Of a DNA stretch of 64,000 nt, positions 40,351 to 49,354 are shown in pieces. This stretch comes from an uncultured Christensenella sp. (lineage in GTDB: Bacteria > Bacillota > Clostridia > Christensenellales > Pumilibacteraceae). Both the position numbers and the translations under genes were made by a program. Positions within the stretch are counted from its first letter, which is position 1, and each line of letters starts with the position of its first letter. The stretch lies in NCBI GenBank assembly GCA_910577945.1, contig CAJTNI010000007.1, positions 13,491 to 77,490 on the forward strand, written 5' to 3'. Under the pieces are notes generated by a model. It made no database searches, was not told the DNA's origin, and saw only the letters and a list, made by a program, of their open reading frames with translations.

Positions 40351-41829
40351 TTACTTCTCGCAAAAGTTTATCAGTCGCTCGCCGCCGACGAACGGCGCGG
40401 CGCAGTCGTTTTGCTCGGTCACGCGGTCGGGCGAACAGCAAAGCGCCTTCGCCGCCTGCCACAGCGTTTCGCCCGCGCGCGCGATATGCACGATAACCGT
40501 TGCGTCGGGGCGCGGAATAGGCTCGCCCACCGTCACCGACTCCACCACGCACACAGTGGTTTCGGTGGACAGCCGCACGGTAAACGCGATTTCCGCCTTT
40601 ACGTCGAATACCGACTCGCGGCGCACGCGCACGTTGACGTCGGTCACGACCGCCGACACGTCCGCCTTTTGCGCGTCGGTGTGCACCGACAACGGCATGC
40701 TGAACGGGAGCTTGAACGCAAGCGCGTCCGTCGTGTTCTTTTCGGCGTTGTAGTACACTATGTCGCCGCCGACAAGCCCCTCGACGTTGACGCGGCCGTT
40801 TTCCACCGTCACGCCGCCGAGCGTCACGCTCGCGCCGTTGACGCAAAGCACGTTATCCGCCGCGGGCTTCTCGGGGTCGAGCTTTACCTGCCCGTCTACG
40901 ATATCGGTTACGGTCTGCTGCGGCTCGATACAAACCGTCTTTAACTCGGCGGTTTTGGCTTCTATTTCGTTGTCGGCGCAAAACACGTCGCACGCCGCTT
41001 CGGTCTTGCACACGGCAAAGACGCGCGTGTCTACGACCAAAGTGACCGCAAGCTCGATGCGGCTGCTCTCAGCCGCTACGAGCGACGCCACCGCATCCGT
41101 CACGGCTACGTTGGCAAGCGCGACCGAACCGTCCGCCGCGCCCTGCGCCTGAATCGATTTTACGAACGGCGTCGCCAACTTGAACGAGGTCAGCCCGTCG
41201 TCGCAGCGCGCAAGCACCGACGCGTACACCGTGCCCGCGACCTTGACCTCGCCGTCGGCGCAGTCTACGTTGGTCACGACCGCGCGCGCCGTAGCGCACA
41301 AAACGTCGTTCGCCTTTACGTTGTCGAGGCTGTCGTTTACGTACGCAGTCTCCGATTTTTCGCATACGACGGTGCAATACTCGATTTGCTTAAAGTCGGC
41401 GTAAATGCCGTCGGTCGCGGAAACGTCCGCGCAAGCGCACGAATTGCCGCGCACCGCGAGCGCCGAGGTGTCCACCACCGCGACCAGCTTCAACGCGCCG
41501 CCGTCCGCCGCCGCCTCGCAGTTGATGATTTCGGGCACGAGCACGACGTCCGTGCCGACCGCGATATCGGTCGAGGTGATTTTGTCGGAGAACTCGGCGA
41601 CAGCCGCCACGCACTCCACGCCGTTTTCGGTAAGCGTAATGCAATCGAACCGAACCTTGCCGGTATATCTCGCCTCGCCCGTAAACACCTCGCTGACCGC
41701 CACGGTCGCGTTTGCCGTTACGGACAGCACGCGGCAGTCACGTTCCAAAATTTGCCGTGCCTCGACCACGGCTTGACCGCGCGCTACCGAGACAAGCTCG
41801 TCGCTTTTAATGTTGTTGTTTTCCGGCAT
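40351..41829 (-). CDS. SPOCS (DUF3794) and LysM spore-type protein
   Basis: 492 residues. Repeated SPOCS/DUF3794 domains (about 30-130, 180-270 and 320-420) and a C-terminal LysM-type segment (IARAGETLWQAAKALCCSPD, about 440-490). SPOCS-LysM proteins such as SipL of Clostridioides act in spore coat assembly by binding SpoIVA and peptidoglycan. No signal peptide, as expected for a mother-cell protein. Strong AAGGAGG 6 nt before ATG 41829, and a SigE-like promoter upstream at 41860-41888. Location between veg and ispE is the common one in Clostridia. It implies the lineage sporulates or recently did. Confidence 0.9.
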   Translation of the reverse strand: MPENNNIKSDELVSVARGQAVVEARQILERDCRVLSVTANATVAVSEVFTGEARYTGKVRFDCITLTENGVECVAAVAEFSDKITSTDIAVGTDVVLVPEIINCEAAADGGALKLVAVVDTSALAVRGNSCACADVSATDGIYADFKQIEYCTVVCEKSETAYVNDSLDNVKANDVLCATARAVVTNVDCADGEVKVAGTVYASVLARCDDGLTSFKLATPFVKSIQAQGAADGSVALANVAVTDAVASLVAAESSRIELAVTLVVDTRVFAVCKTEAACDVFCADNEIEAKTAELKTVCIEPQQTVTDIVDGQVKLDPEKPAADNVLCVNGASVTLGGVTVENGRVNVEGLVGGDIVYYNAEKNTTDALAFKLPFSMPLSVHTDAQKADVSAVVTDVNVRVRRESVFDVKAEIAFTVRLSTETTVCVVESVTVGEPIPRPDATVIVHIARAGETLWQAAKALCCSPDRVTEQNDCAAPFVGGERLINFCEK

Positions 41830-41859
41830 ATTCGCCTCCTTGCGTTATGTTATCGCTAT

Positions 41860-41888
41860 AAGATATTCACACGCCCGCGGGAATATGC
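41860..41888 (-). promoter_or_regulatory. SigE-like sporulation promoter
   Basis: Minus-strand GCATATT (41882-41888) equals the SigE -35 consensus; 14-bp spacer; AATATCTT (41860-41867) matches 5 of 8 of the -10. Fits the spore-coat role of the gene. Confidence 0.45.
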
Positions 41889-42010
41889 CGAATTTAAAAA
41901 AAATTATGCGCGCAAAACACGCCGCCGCAATCACGGCAGACGCGTAAAGCTTATATAATATAGAAACGCCAACCGCGCGAAAACCGCAAGCGCCGCCGCG
42001 GCGGGCGCGA

Positions 42011-42241
42011 TTACGCCCGCCGCAAAACGATATCGCCGCAAATGACGTCCGAATACGAAAACGACACGATATCGCCCGCCGCCGCGCGGAACGTGAACAC
42101 CGACGGGAACACGTCGACAATTACGCCGTTCATGTTCAAAACCTTCTTTCTGCCCTTATTGACGGACACCGACAGGTCCTCGCCTTTAAGCGCGGCAATG
42201 CGCCGTTTTACCTCGTTTACGTCCAAAGTGCGTTGTCTCAT
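42011..42241 (-). CDS. veg: Veg protein (DUF1021)
   Basis: 76 residues, the standard length. Sequence VNEVKRRIAALKGEDLSVSV, NKGRKKVLNMNGVIVDVFPS and FSYSDVICGDIVL match the Veg family, a small beta-barrel protein highly expressed in Firmicutes that stimulates biofilm formation in Bacillus subtilis. GGAGG lies 5 nt before ATG 42241, with a TATAAT just upstream. Neighbours (SPOCS/LysM protein, ispE, rsmA nearby) match the classical rsmA - yabG - veg - ispE order. Confidence 0.93.
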   Translation of the reverse strand: MRQRTLDVNEVKRRIAALKGEDLSVSVNKGRKKVLNMNGVIVDVFPSVFTFRAAAGDIVSFSYSDVICGDIVLRRA

Positions 42242-42346
42242 AGTAGCCTCCGCGCCCGATTATAGCCAAAACAGTCGAAAAAAATAAGCAAATCAACAAA
42301 AAACAAAATTTTTCTCGGAAAATTTTTCAAAAGCAAGTCAAAACAG

Positions 42347-42375
42347 TTTACAAAACACGCCAAAACGCATATAAT
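42347..42375 (+). promoter_or_regulatory. Promoter of acidic zinc-finger gene
   Basis: -35 TTTACA (42347-42352), 17-bp spacer, -10 TATAAT (42370-42375). Confidence 0.75.
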
Positions 42376-42454
42376 ATGTGCGATTTAGGGGTAAACGGCG
42401 CGCATACGTTTCGCCGCCGTACCGCACAAGGCAAATTCAATTTGGGAGATAAAC

Positions 42455-42952
42455 ATGAAGAAACCCGACAAGAATATTCAGGACGCGCGTCCCGTATACG
42501 TTCTCTGCCCGCGTTGCGAAATCAATTACATGGATAAACGTGAAAAGTACTGCGCAGTGTGCAAAGCCGAGCTCGGCATAGGCGACCCGTCCATACTTTT
42601 GCCCGAGGACGAGGAAGCGCAGACCGAGCGCATTTGCCCCGTTTGCCACGTCAACCTTTTGGACGAGGACGAGGACGTTTGCATCGAGTGCAAGAAGGAA
42701 ATGGAGGAAAAGGAAAAAGAGGTCCGCGAAACGCCCGTCGACGACGAGAACAACAACGATTGGGAACCGTTCGGCGACGAGGAGGAAGAGGAAATCCCCG
42801 ACGGCATGCAGGAGGTTTTCGAGGACGACGAGGACGATTTGGACGAGGAGGAAGAGGAAGTGGAGTCCGTGTCCGACGAGCCCGACGATTTCGATTTCGA
42901 CGTAGACCCCAACGATTTCGTGGACGACGAGGAGGAAGAGGACGAGGACTAG
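42455..42952 (+). CDS. Zinc-ribbon protein with acidic tail
   Basis: 165 residues. N-terminal half has four CxxC pairs (CPRC, CAVC, CPVC, CIEC) forming two zinc ribbons. The C-terminal half (about 95-165) is almost wholly Asp/Glu (for example DEEEEEIPDG and VDDEEEEDED), resembling the acidic tail of RNA polymerase delta or of DNA-mimic proteins. GGGAG 6 nt before ATG 42455. Not recognised as a named family; nucleic-acid or ribosome interaction is a guess. Ends at a shared terminator with malQ. Confidence 0.82.
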   Translation: MKKPDKNIQDARPVYVLCPRCEINYMDKREKYCAVCKAELGIGDPSILLPEDEEAQTERICPVCHVNLLDEDEDVCIECKKEMEEKEKEVRETPVDDENNNDWEPFGDEEEEEIPDGMQEVFEDDEDDLDEEEEEVESVSDEPDDFDFDVDPNDFVDDEEEEDED

Positions 42953-42984
42953 TCCGCCCGCCCCGATACGTTACGGCATAAAAT

Positions 42985-43017
42985 AACCGCGCTCTGTCTT
43001 ACGGCAAAAGCGCGGTT
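42985..43017. terminator. Bidirectional terminator
   Basis: AACCGCGCT (42985-42993) pairs with AGCGCGGTT (43009-43017); T-rich after the plus-side arm. Lies between the convergent acidic zinc-ribbon gene and malQ. Confidence 0.8.
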
Positions 43018-43046
43018 TTCTTATTTACAAATTTTTCGATTTTCGA

Positions 43047-44483
43047 TTATGCGCGGTTGTATTTTTCAACGAGCGCGCGTATCTCGCCCGCGCGTTCCTT
43101 CCACACCGCCTCGCTGCGCCACGCCCAATTCCCGCCGAGCGTCGAGGGAATGTTCATGCGCGCCTCGGTAGGCAAGCGCAAAAAGTCCTGCATGGGGATA
43201 ATCACGGTGTCCGCCGCCGACGAGAACAAGCGTTCGATAATCTCGCCCGTCACGTCGTCGCCGTAATACCCGAGCGTGCGCCGCACAAGCTCCTTGTCGC
43301 CGAACGCCTCGAACCAGCCGAGCGTCGTGTCGTTGTCGTGCGTGCCCGTGTACGCCACGCAATTCGGCTTGTAGTTTGTGTAATAGAAATCGTTGTACGG
43401 ATTGCCGTCGAACGAGAACTGCATAACCTTCATGCCGGGGTATCCCGTCGTGCGCACCAGCTCGCGCACGCAGTCGTGCAGCTCGCCCAAATCCTCGGCT
43501 ATAATGGCGGGGCTGTTAAGCTCGCGATTGATGACGTCGAAAAACTCCATGCCCGGACCCGTAACCCATTCGCCCACCTTGGCGTCGGTGCGGTCGGCGG
43601 GGATTACGTAGTAATCGGCGAACGCGCGGAAATGGTCGATACGCACCACGTCGTACAGCTTTAACGCCATGCGCATGCGCGTGACCCACCACTCGTAATT
43701 CGTCTCGCGCATGTACCGCCAATCGTAAATGGGATTGCCCCAAAGCTGACCGTCCGCCGAGAAATAATCGGGCGGCACGCCCGCCACCACCTTGCGCGAA
43801 AGGTCGTCGTTAAGCAAAAACTGCTTGGGATTGCCCCAGACCTCGACGGAGTCGTACGCCACGTAAATCGGCATATCGCCTACGATTTTAATGCCCTTGC
43901 CGTTGGCGTACGCTTTGAGCGCCGCCCACTGCTTAAAGAACATGTACTGCAAAAACTTGTGGAACTCGCCCGCCTTTTCAAAGCGCGTCATGGACGCGGT
44001 GCGCTGTTTGTAACGCTCCTCCCACGTCTCCCACGCCTGCATGCCGTGCGCCTCCTTCAAGCCCATGAACAGCGCGTAATCGTCCAGCCAGAACGCGTTT
44101 TCGGCTTTGAACGCCTCGTAGTCCGCGGGCGGGGTCTTTATAAATCTGCGATACGCCTTTTTGAGCGTGGCGTATCGCTCGTTGTACACGCGCTCGTAAT
44201 CGACGTAGCCCATTTCGTAAACGGGCGCTTCCGCTTCCTTTAAGTACCCGTCGGCGATAAGCGCGTCGAGGTCGATAAAATACGGATTGCCGGCGAGCGC
44301 GGACGGCGATTGATACGGCGAATCTCCGTATGACGTGGGACAAAGCGGCAACACCTGCCACAGCGCAAGCTTAGACTCCGCCAAAAAATCGACGAACTCG
44401 TACGCCTCCTTACCCATAGACCCGATGCCGCAATTGTTCGGCAGCGAGGAAATGTGCATCAGCACCCCTGATTTACGTTCCAT
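43047..44483 (-). CDS. malQ: 4-alpha-glucanotransferase (amylomaltase)
   Basis: 478 residues, GH77. Transfers alpha-1,4-glucan segments between maltodextrins. Signature elements: SGVLMHISSLPNNCGIGSMG, nucleophile Asp in VRIDHFRAFADYY, acid/base Glu in AIIAEDLGEL, and transition-state Asp in AYTGTHDNDTTLGW. Length is typical of bacterial type I MalQ. ATG 44483 has a GAGGT 7 nt upstream and its own promoter. It stands alone, not with maltose transport genes, so it likely serves glycogen or maltodextrin turnover. Confidence 0.95.
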   Translation of the reverse strand: MERKSGVLMHISSLPNNCGIGSMGKEAYEFVDFLAESKLALWQVLPLCPTSYGDSPYQSPSALAGNPYFIDLDALIADGYLKEAEAPVYEMGYVDYERVYNERYATLKKAYRRFIKTPPADYEAFKAENAFWLDDYALFMGLKEAHGMQAWETWEERYKQRTASMTRFEKAGEFHKFLQYMFFKQWAALKAYANGKGIKIVGDMPIYVAYDSVEVWGNPKQFLLNDDLSRKVVAGVPPDYFSADGQLWGNPIYDWRYMRETNYEWWVTRMRMALKLYDVVRIDHFRAFADYYVIPADRTDAKVGEWVTGPGMEFFDVINRELNSPAIIAEDLGELHDCVRELVRTTGYPGMKVMQFSFDGNPYNDFYYTNYKPNCVAYTGTHDNDTTLGWFEAFGDKELVRRTLGYYGDDVTGEIIERLFSSAADTVIIPMQDFLRLPTEARMNIPSTLGGNWAWRSEAVWKERAGEIRALVEKYNRA

Positions 44484-44524
44484 AAAATACCTCGAAAATC
44501 AATCTTGTATTTTGTATTGTTTAA

Positions 44525-44553
44525 AGTATAGCATATATGCGCGGAAATTACAA
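44525..44553 (-). promoter_or_regulatory. Promoter of malQ
   Basis: Minus-strand -35 TTGTAA (44548-44553), 17-bp spacer, -10 TATACT (44525-44530). Confidence 0.75.
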
Positions 44554-44591
44554 TTAAAACGCCGAATATTGTAGATATTTTTCGCAAACGT

Positions 44592-44622
44592 AAAGCCTCG
44601 CACCGAAAAAGTGCGGGGCTTT
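44592..44622 (-). terminator. Terminator of pckA
   Basis: AAAGCCTCGCAC (44592-44603) pairs with GTGCGGGGCTTT (44611-44622), 7-nt loop; follows the stop of pckA at 44652. Confidence 0.7.
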
Positions 44623-44651
44623 CGGGTTAGTTTACAAATTATACCTAGCCG

Positions 44652-46229
44652 TTACGCCTTCGGACCTGCGGCGACGACCGCCGCGTCGAGGTCGTACTTT
44701 TTGATATTTTCCGCAAAGTCGTGCGCGAGCTTTTTGGCAAGGCGGTCGTACTCCGCCTTATCCTGCCACACGTTTTTGGGATTGAGGATATTGCTGTCCA
44801 CGTTCGGGCAGGTCTTGGGAATGGCGAGCCCGAAGAACGGTTCGGTCTCGTACTCCACGTTCGCGAGCGTGCCGTCGAGCGCGGCGGTCACGATAGCGCG
44901 CGTTGCGGGCAGGCTCATGCGCTTGCCGACGCCGTACGCGCCGCCCGTCCAGCCCGTATTGATAAGGTATACGGACGAGCCGTGTTTTTCGATTTTTTCG
45001 CCCAAAAGCTTGGCGTACACCGCCGACGGCAACGGCATGAACGGCGCGCCGAAGCAAGTGGAGAACGTGCTCACGGGGTCGGTAATGCCGCGCTCCGTGC
45101 CCGCCACCTTGGAGGTGTAGCCCGACACGAAATAGAACATTGCCTGCTCCTTAGTGAGCTTTGCCACGGGCGGGAGCACGCCGAACGCGTCCGCCGTGAG
45201 GAATATGACCGTCTTGGGGTGCTTGCCGACGGAGGGCACGACCTTGTTGGGAATAAAGTCGATGGGGTACGATACGCGCGTGTTTTCGGTGAGACTGCGG
45301 TCGGCATAGTCGGGCGAATGCGTCGCATCGTCAACAACCACGTTTTCCACAAGCGCGCCGAACTTGATAGCGCCGTAGATTTCGGGCTCGTGCTCCTTGC
45401 TGAGGTCGATGCACTTGGCGTAGCAGCCGCCCTCGATATTGAATATGCCGTCGTCCGACCAGCCGTGCTCGTCGTCGCCGATGAGTCCGCGCTTGGGGTC
45501 GGCGGAAAGCGTCGTTTTGCCCGTGCCCGAAAGCCCGAAGAACAGCGCGGTGTCGCCGCTGCCGTCGAGCGCCATATTCGCCGAGCAGTGCATGCCCAAC
45601 ACGCCCTTTTGCGGGAGCAGATAGTTCATGAGCGAGAACACCGATTTTTTCATTTCGCCCGCGTACTTAGAGCCGACGACGAGTATAAGCTTGCGTTTGA
45701 GGCAAAGCAGTATCGCCGCCTCGCTGTTCGTGCCGCACTCCTTGGGGTCGAGCTTCAAGCCGGGCACTGCGATAAGCGTGTAGTCCTCTTTAAAGCTCGC
45801 AAGCTCCTTTTCCGTCGGACGAATGAGCATGTTGTTCATGAACAGGTTTTCGGACGCGTACTCGTTGATTACGCGCACCGCGACGCGGTACTTGGGGTCC
45901 GCGCCCGCGAACCCGTCGAACAAATACACGTTCTTTCCCGAAAGGTACTCGCCGACCTTTTTGTATATGAGCTCGAACTTGTCGAGCGGGAACTTCTTGT
46001 TCTCCGTGCCCCAGCCGATTTGCTCGGAAACGCCCTTCTCGTCCACAATAAAGCGGTCTTTGGGCGAACGGCCTGTGTACGCGCCCGTCTCGACGAGCAA
46101 CGCGCCCGTGTTCATGAGCTTGCACGGCTCGGTCGCAAGCGCCTCCTCGGTGAGCACCGCGGGGCTGCTGTTGCGGTCAACCTTTTTGGGGTTCAAAATA
46201 CCGTACTTTTCGATTCCGTAGGTTTGCAT
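44652..46229 (-). CDS. pckA: Phosphoenolpyruvate carboxykinase (ATP)
   Basis: 525 residues from ATG 46229 (AAAGGAG 5 nt upstream). Interconverts oxaloacetate and PEP with ATP/ADP. Motifs: GAYTGRSPKDRFIVDE, kinase 1a P-loop GLSGTGKTTLSADPKRGLI, kinase 2 region DDEHGWSDDGIFNIEGGCYA, and the C-terminal TGWTGGAYGVGKRM. All match the ATP-type enzyme, whose usual length is about 530. In anaerobic Clostridia it often works in the CO2-fixing, ATP-forming direction. A longer 5' frame exists but lacks a ribosome site. Confidence 0.96.
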   Translation of the reverse strand: MQTYGIEKYGILNPKKVDRNSSPAVLTEEALATEPCKLMNTGALLVETGAYTGRSPKDRFIVDEKGVSEQIGWGTENKKFPLDKFELIYKKVGEYLSGKNVYLFDGFAGADPKYRVAVRVINEYASENLFMNNMLIRPTEKELASFKEDYTLIAVPGLKLDPKECGTNSEAAILLCLKRKLILVVGSKYAGEMKKSVFSLMNYLLPQKGVLGMHCSANMALDGSGDTALFFGLSGTGKTTLSADPKRGLIGDDEHGWSDDGIFNIEGGCYAKCIDLSKEHEPEIYGAIKFGALVENVVVDDATHSPDYADRSLTENTRVSYPIDFIPNKVVPSVGKHPKTVIFLTADAFGVLPPVAKLTKEQAMFYFVSGYTSKVAGTERGITDPVSTFSTCFGAPFMPLPSAVYAKLLGEKIEKHGSSVYLINTGWTGGAYGVGKRMSLPATRAIVTAALDGTLANVEYETEPFFGLAIPKTCPNVDSNILNPKNVWQDKAEYDRLAKKLAHDFAENIKKYDLDAAVVAAGPKA

Positions 46230-46345
46230 ATAAACTCCTTTGGGCGTTTGCCCGATTTGATAACTGATTGATTGCCGAAGCGTACTGCCTGGCACGCGTG
46301 CCGCGCCTGCCGTCGAATATTTATCGACCGCGGTGCGCGTTCGCG

Positions 46346-47152
46346 CTATCGCCGCAACGCCTCGAACAGCTCCGCGAGCTTGGCTGCGCCCAGCTCCTCC
46401 GCCCGCGCCGACGCGCCCGCGCCGACCGCGTCCAGCGCGCTAAGCACCGACGCTTTGTCCACGCCCGACGCCGTCAGGTTGTTGACGAGCGTTTTGCGCT
46501 TAGCCGCGAAGCATTTTTTAAAGAACGCGTCCAGCTCGTCCGAGAGCGCCGCGCCCGATTTTTTGTCGATACGAATGAGCGCGCTGTCCACCTCGGGCTG
46601 CGGGTAGAACTCCCACGCCTTGACCTTGCGCACGATTTTCGGCTCGGCGACGGCTTGCACGGACGCGGAAAGCGCGCCGAAATCGCCGCCGTCCGTCGCG
46701 CAAATGCGCTCCGCGACCTCTTTTTGCACGAGACACGTAATAGAGCCGCACAGCTCCGACCGCAGGAATAGGAATATAAGCGGCGTAGTTATATAGTACG
46801 GCAGATTGGCTATAACTATGTACGGCTCGCCGATAAGCATATCGACGGTTTCGATACCGAGCTCGGTGACGTTGTTGCTGAAAAGCTGAACGTTGTCGAA
46901 CTCCGCGAGCGTTTCGTCGAGCACGGGAAAAAGCGTTTCGTCAATCTCGAACGAACACAAGCGCTTGGCGCGTTTTGCCAGCGCGCGGGAAAGCGAGCCC
47001 GCGCCCGCGCCGATTTCCACAACGCACGCGCCGTCCGCGCCGCCCGCCGCGGCTATCTCGTCGAGCAAGCCCTCGTCGAATATAAAATTCTGTCCGAGCG
47101 CCTTCTTGTATTTGAATTTGTGCTTAATGAGCACGCTTTCGAAATCGAGCAT
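46346..47152 (-). CDS. rsmA: 16S rRNA dimethyladenosine transferase
   Basis: 268 residues from ATG 47152. Dimethylates two adjacent adenines in the 3' hairpin of 16S rRNA during ribosome assembly (KsgA). Motifs: KKALGQNFIFDEGLLDEI, AdoMet loop VVEIGAGAGSLSRALAK, and catalytic IANLPYYITTP. C-terminal helical domain present. The ribosome site is a weak GGCGGCGGA. Promoter at 47226-47254. Its vicinity to veg and ispE is conserved in Firmicutes. Confidence 0.94.
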   Translation of the reverse strand: MLDFESVLIKHKFKYKKALGQNFIFDEGLLDEIAAAGGADGACVVEIGAGAGSLSRALAKRAKRLCSFEIDETLFPVLDETLAEFDNVQLFSNNVTELGIETVDMLIGEPYIVIANLPYYITTPLIFLFLRSELCGSITCLVQKEVAERICATDGGDFGALSASVQAVAEPKIVRKVKAWEFYPQPEVDSALIRIDKKSGAALSDELDAFFKKCFAAKRKTLVNNLTASGVDKASVLSALDAVGAGASARAEELGAAKLAELFEALRR

Positions 47153-47225
47153 TCCGCCGCCGCGCAAGTCGCGTATTGCGGAGCAGCGACGCGCGTCGCA
47201 TATTATCCGCTATGACTGCGATTAT

Positions 47226-47254
47226 ATAATACCACACAACCGCCGAAAAGGCAA
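47226..47254 (-). promoter_or_regulatory. Promoter of rsmA
   Basis: Minus-strand -35 TTGCCT (47249-47254), 17-bp spacer, -10 TATTAT (47226-47231). A second TATAAT-like box overlaps just downstream. Confidence 0.55.
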
Positions 47255-47310
47255 ACACTTTTGAGGCGTATTCGCGCGCGATTGCAAATACCGCCAAAGC
47301 GTATCGGCTG

Positions 47311-47339
47311 TTGACAAACGCGGCGCGCGGTAGTATAAT
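47311..47339 (+). promoter_or_regulatory. Perfect consensus promoter of PHP gene
   Basis: TTGACA (47311-47316), 17-bp spacer, TATAAT (47334-47339), then only 9 nt to the ATG at 47349 and no Shine-Dalgarno. Confidence 0.82.
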
Positions 47340-47348
47340 ACGCGTATT

Positions 47349-48101
47349 ATGAAGCTGATTGCCAACGATACGGATTTGCGCGGAATGGATTGCCACATGC
47401 ACAGCATGTTCTCGCCCGATTCGAGCCAAACGCCCGAACAGCTTGTCGCGGCGGTGCGCAAGCGCGGCTTGCGCGGCTTTATCATAACCGACCATGTGGA
47501 CGTCGGGCATTGGCAGGGCTGCAAGCAAATAAATTTCGACGAATACTTCCGCGTGTGGAACAAGGTGCGCGCCGACAATCCCGATTTGACCGTTTATATC
47601 GGCTTGGAGGTGGGGTTCGACGCGCGATACGTGGCGGAAACGCACGCGCTTATCAAGGACTTGCCGCTCGAATACGTGATAAACAGCGTGCACTATTGGC
47701 AGCACGAGGGCGACGCCTTTTTGTCGGGCGCGGCGGGCGCGTATACCGAATATCTGCAAGCGATAGCCGCCTCGCTCGACGCGCCGTATCCGTTCAGCGC
47801 CGTCGGGCATATAGGGTTTTTGGAGCGGTACGCTCCGCCGCCGCGCGACAAATTCGTAATGCGCTACGATTTGTACAAGCCGATTTTGGACGAGATAATC
47901 GCCAAAACGCTTGCCCGCGGCGCGCGCCTCGAAGAGAACACCAACGGCGGCGGCGAAATGCGTCTGCCCCGCGCAGACTTTTTGCGCGCATACAAAAAAG
48001 CGGGCGGCACGCGCCCCGTGCTCGCCTCCGACGCGCACGCGTCCGATGCGATAGGTCAATATTTCGATACTGCGGAAAAATTTTTGGACGAAATATTTTA
48101 G
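47349..48101 (+). CDS. PHP-domain phosphatase (histidinol-phosphatase type)
   Basis: 250 residues. PHP metal site: MDCHMHSMFSPDS, FIITDHVDVGHW, YVINSVHYW, and PVLASDAHASDAIG, supplying the His/Asp ligands for a trinuclear metal centre. Closest by eye to HisK/HisJ histidinol-phosphate phosphatases (about 260-280 residues), but no his genes are nearby, so another phosphomonoester or phosphodiester substrate is possible. Promoter is perfect and only 9 nt from the ATG with no Shine-Dalgarno, so the mRNA has at most a three-base leader. Divergent from rsmA. Confidence 0.88.
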   Translation: MKLIANDTDLRGMDCHMHSMFSPDSSQTPEQLVAAVRKRGLRGFIITDHVDVGHWQGCKQINFDEYFRVWNKVRADNPDLTVYIGLEVGFDARYVAETHALIKDLPLEYVINSVHYWQHEGDAFLSGAAGAYTEYLQAIAASLDAPYPFSAVGHIGFLERYAPPPRDKFVMRYDLYKPILDEIIAKTLARGARLEENTNGGGEMRLPRADFLRAYKKAGGTRPVLASDAHASDAIGQYFDTAEKFLDEIF

Positions 48102-48188
48102 CGCGCAAAAGGACGAGCGCGCTCGACCGAAGCGCCGATATCTACCGTCCGCGTCGCAATTTCGATATTTCGTTACTTATACTTAAAA

Positions 48189-48587
48189 CTATTTATCGTC
48201 TATGCCTAAATATTTATTCCTGGCATATTCAATCCCGTGATTTTTTACGTCGTCGCAAACATTTTTCAAATTTTTGTAAATATAGCTTCCGTTGCCCTTT
48301 GAGAAACACCAACCTCGCCATATAGATAAGCCGTACGACGATGCTAAATCGTTTATGAAAAAAGCGTTGTCTACCTCTTTTGCTACGTTCTCTATATCTG
48401 CGTCAATCGGACAGATAGCAACGTTTATACTGCAAATATACGCCGCTTTGCGACGTATGGGCTTTCGTTCAAGCGTTAATTCGTCGTCATCGGGATAATA
48501 CCACAATAACCTGGCTACAACTTTAATGCCGCTGCCGCTTAGCTCGTCGTTAAACGGCTTTACGTATTCGCGCATTTCGGCAAGCAC
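48189..48587 (-). CDS. Small unknown protein
   Basis: 132 residues if GTG 48587 is used (GAGG 5 nt upstream); the frame stays open about 14 codons further 5' without an ATG, so the 5' end may be eroded. Mixed alpha/beta composition (VVARLLWYYPDDDELTLERK, FINDLASSYGLSIWRGWCFS), no signal peptide or membrane segment, no family recognised. It follows the membrane protein at 48640 by 52 nt on the same strand. More AT-rich codon use than its neighbours hints at recent acquisition. Confidence 0.6.
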   Translation of the reverse strand: MLAEMREYVKPFNDELSGSGIKVVARLLWYYPDDDELTLERKPIRRKAAYICSINVAICPIDADIENVAKEVDNAFFINDLASSYGLSIWRGWCFSKGNGSYIYKNLKNVCDDVKNHGIEYARNKYLGIDDK

Positions 48588-48639
48588 GCCGTCCTCATGC
48601 GCGCATATAGCCTGCCACTTCGCCTCTAATTTTTATTGT

Positions 48640-49353
48640 TCATTGCGTATTGTCCTTACCGTCGTCGTCCTTGATTTCGTATCCGAATACGTCGTACTTT
48701 TTGCCGTCGTCGCCGTTCGCGGGCGCGTCCGCCGCAGGCTTATCGGTATCGACGGCGGTCGCAGCGGTATCGGCGTTCCCGTTCTCGGACGAAATCGGCG
48801 GCTTTTTTTCTTTGTCGGAATCGGGCAAGCGTTTAAGCACGAAAATCGACAGCGTGGAAAAAATAAAGTCGAGCGGCAGCAATATCGCCGTGGCAATCAC
48901 CGCAACCACGGCATATCCGCCGACCGCCGTCGTCCATTTATCGAAGCTGACGTCTATGCCCGCGGTAAGCACGTACGTAGCGATTACGTAAATAACGCCG
49001 AGCGTAACGTTGAAATACACTGCGGAAATCAACACGCGCAGCACGGCGCGCTTGGGCTTGAAATAGTCGTACCTGTGCGCAAAGCTCGTTATAACGCCGT
49101 ACGGCGCGAACATAATCGCCAAAAAAAGCCATTTGACCGACAGCCCGCTCATGGCGAACATTATTCCGACGGTGGCTATCGCGCAAAGTATGCCGTGCGG
49201 TACTCCGCCGCGTCGGCACGCCAAAAATATGCAAAATGCCGCTATATATAACGGCATTACGCTCATAGGCAGGTACACTGTGACCGCGCACATAATCACG
49301 GCGAGCGCGGTACAAACCGCCGCTACCGTTATTTTTCTCGTATTGCTCCGCAA
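48640..49353 (-). CDS. Polytopic membrane protein, ECF-S-like
   Basis: 237 residues. Five or six transmembrane helices (residues 1-175, beginning KITVAAVCTALAVIMCAVTV, then PLYIAAFCIFLACRRGGVPHG) and a cytoplasmic acidic/Pro tail (DSDKEKKPPISSENG ... GYEIKDDDG). Helix pattern and length of the membrane part resemble S components of ECF vitamin transporters, but no substrate motif is recognised. Begins with TTG at 49353, one base after the TAG of the J-domain gene, so it is translationally coupled to that gene. A J-domain protein followed by this type of membrane protein is a common clostridial pair. Confidence 0.7.
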   Translation of the reverse strand: MRSNTRKITVAAVCTALAVIMCAVTVYLPMSVMPLYIAAFCIFLACRRGGVPHGILCAIATVGIMFAMSGLSVKWLFLAIMFAPYGVITSFAHRYDYFKPKRAVLRVLISAVYFNVTLGVIYVIATYVLTAGIDVSFDKWTTAVGGYAVVAVIATAILLPLDFIFSTLSIFVLKRLPDSDKEKKPPISSENGNADTAATAVDTDKPAADAPANGDDGKKYDVFGYEIKDDDGKDNTQ

Positions 49354-49354
49354 C

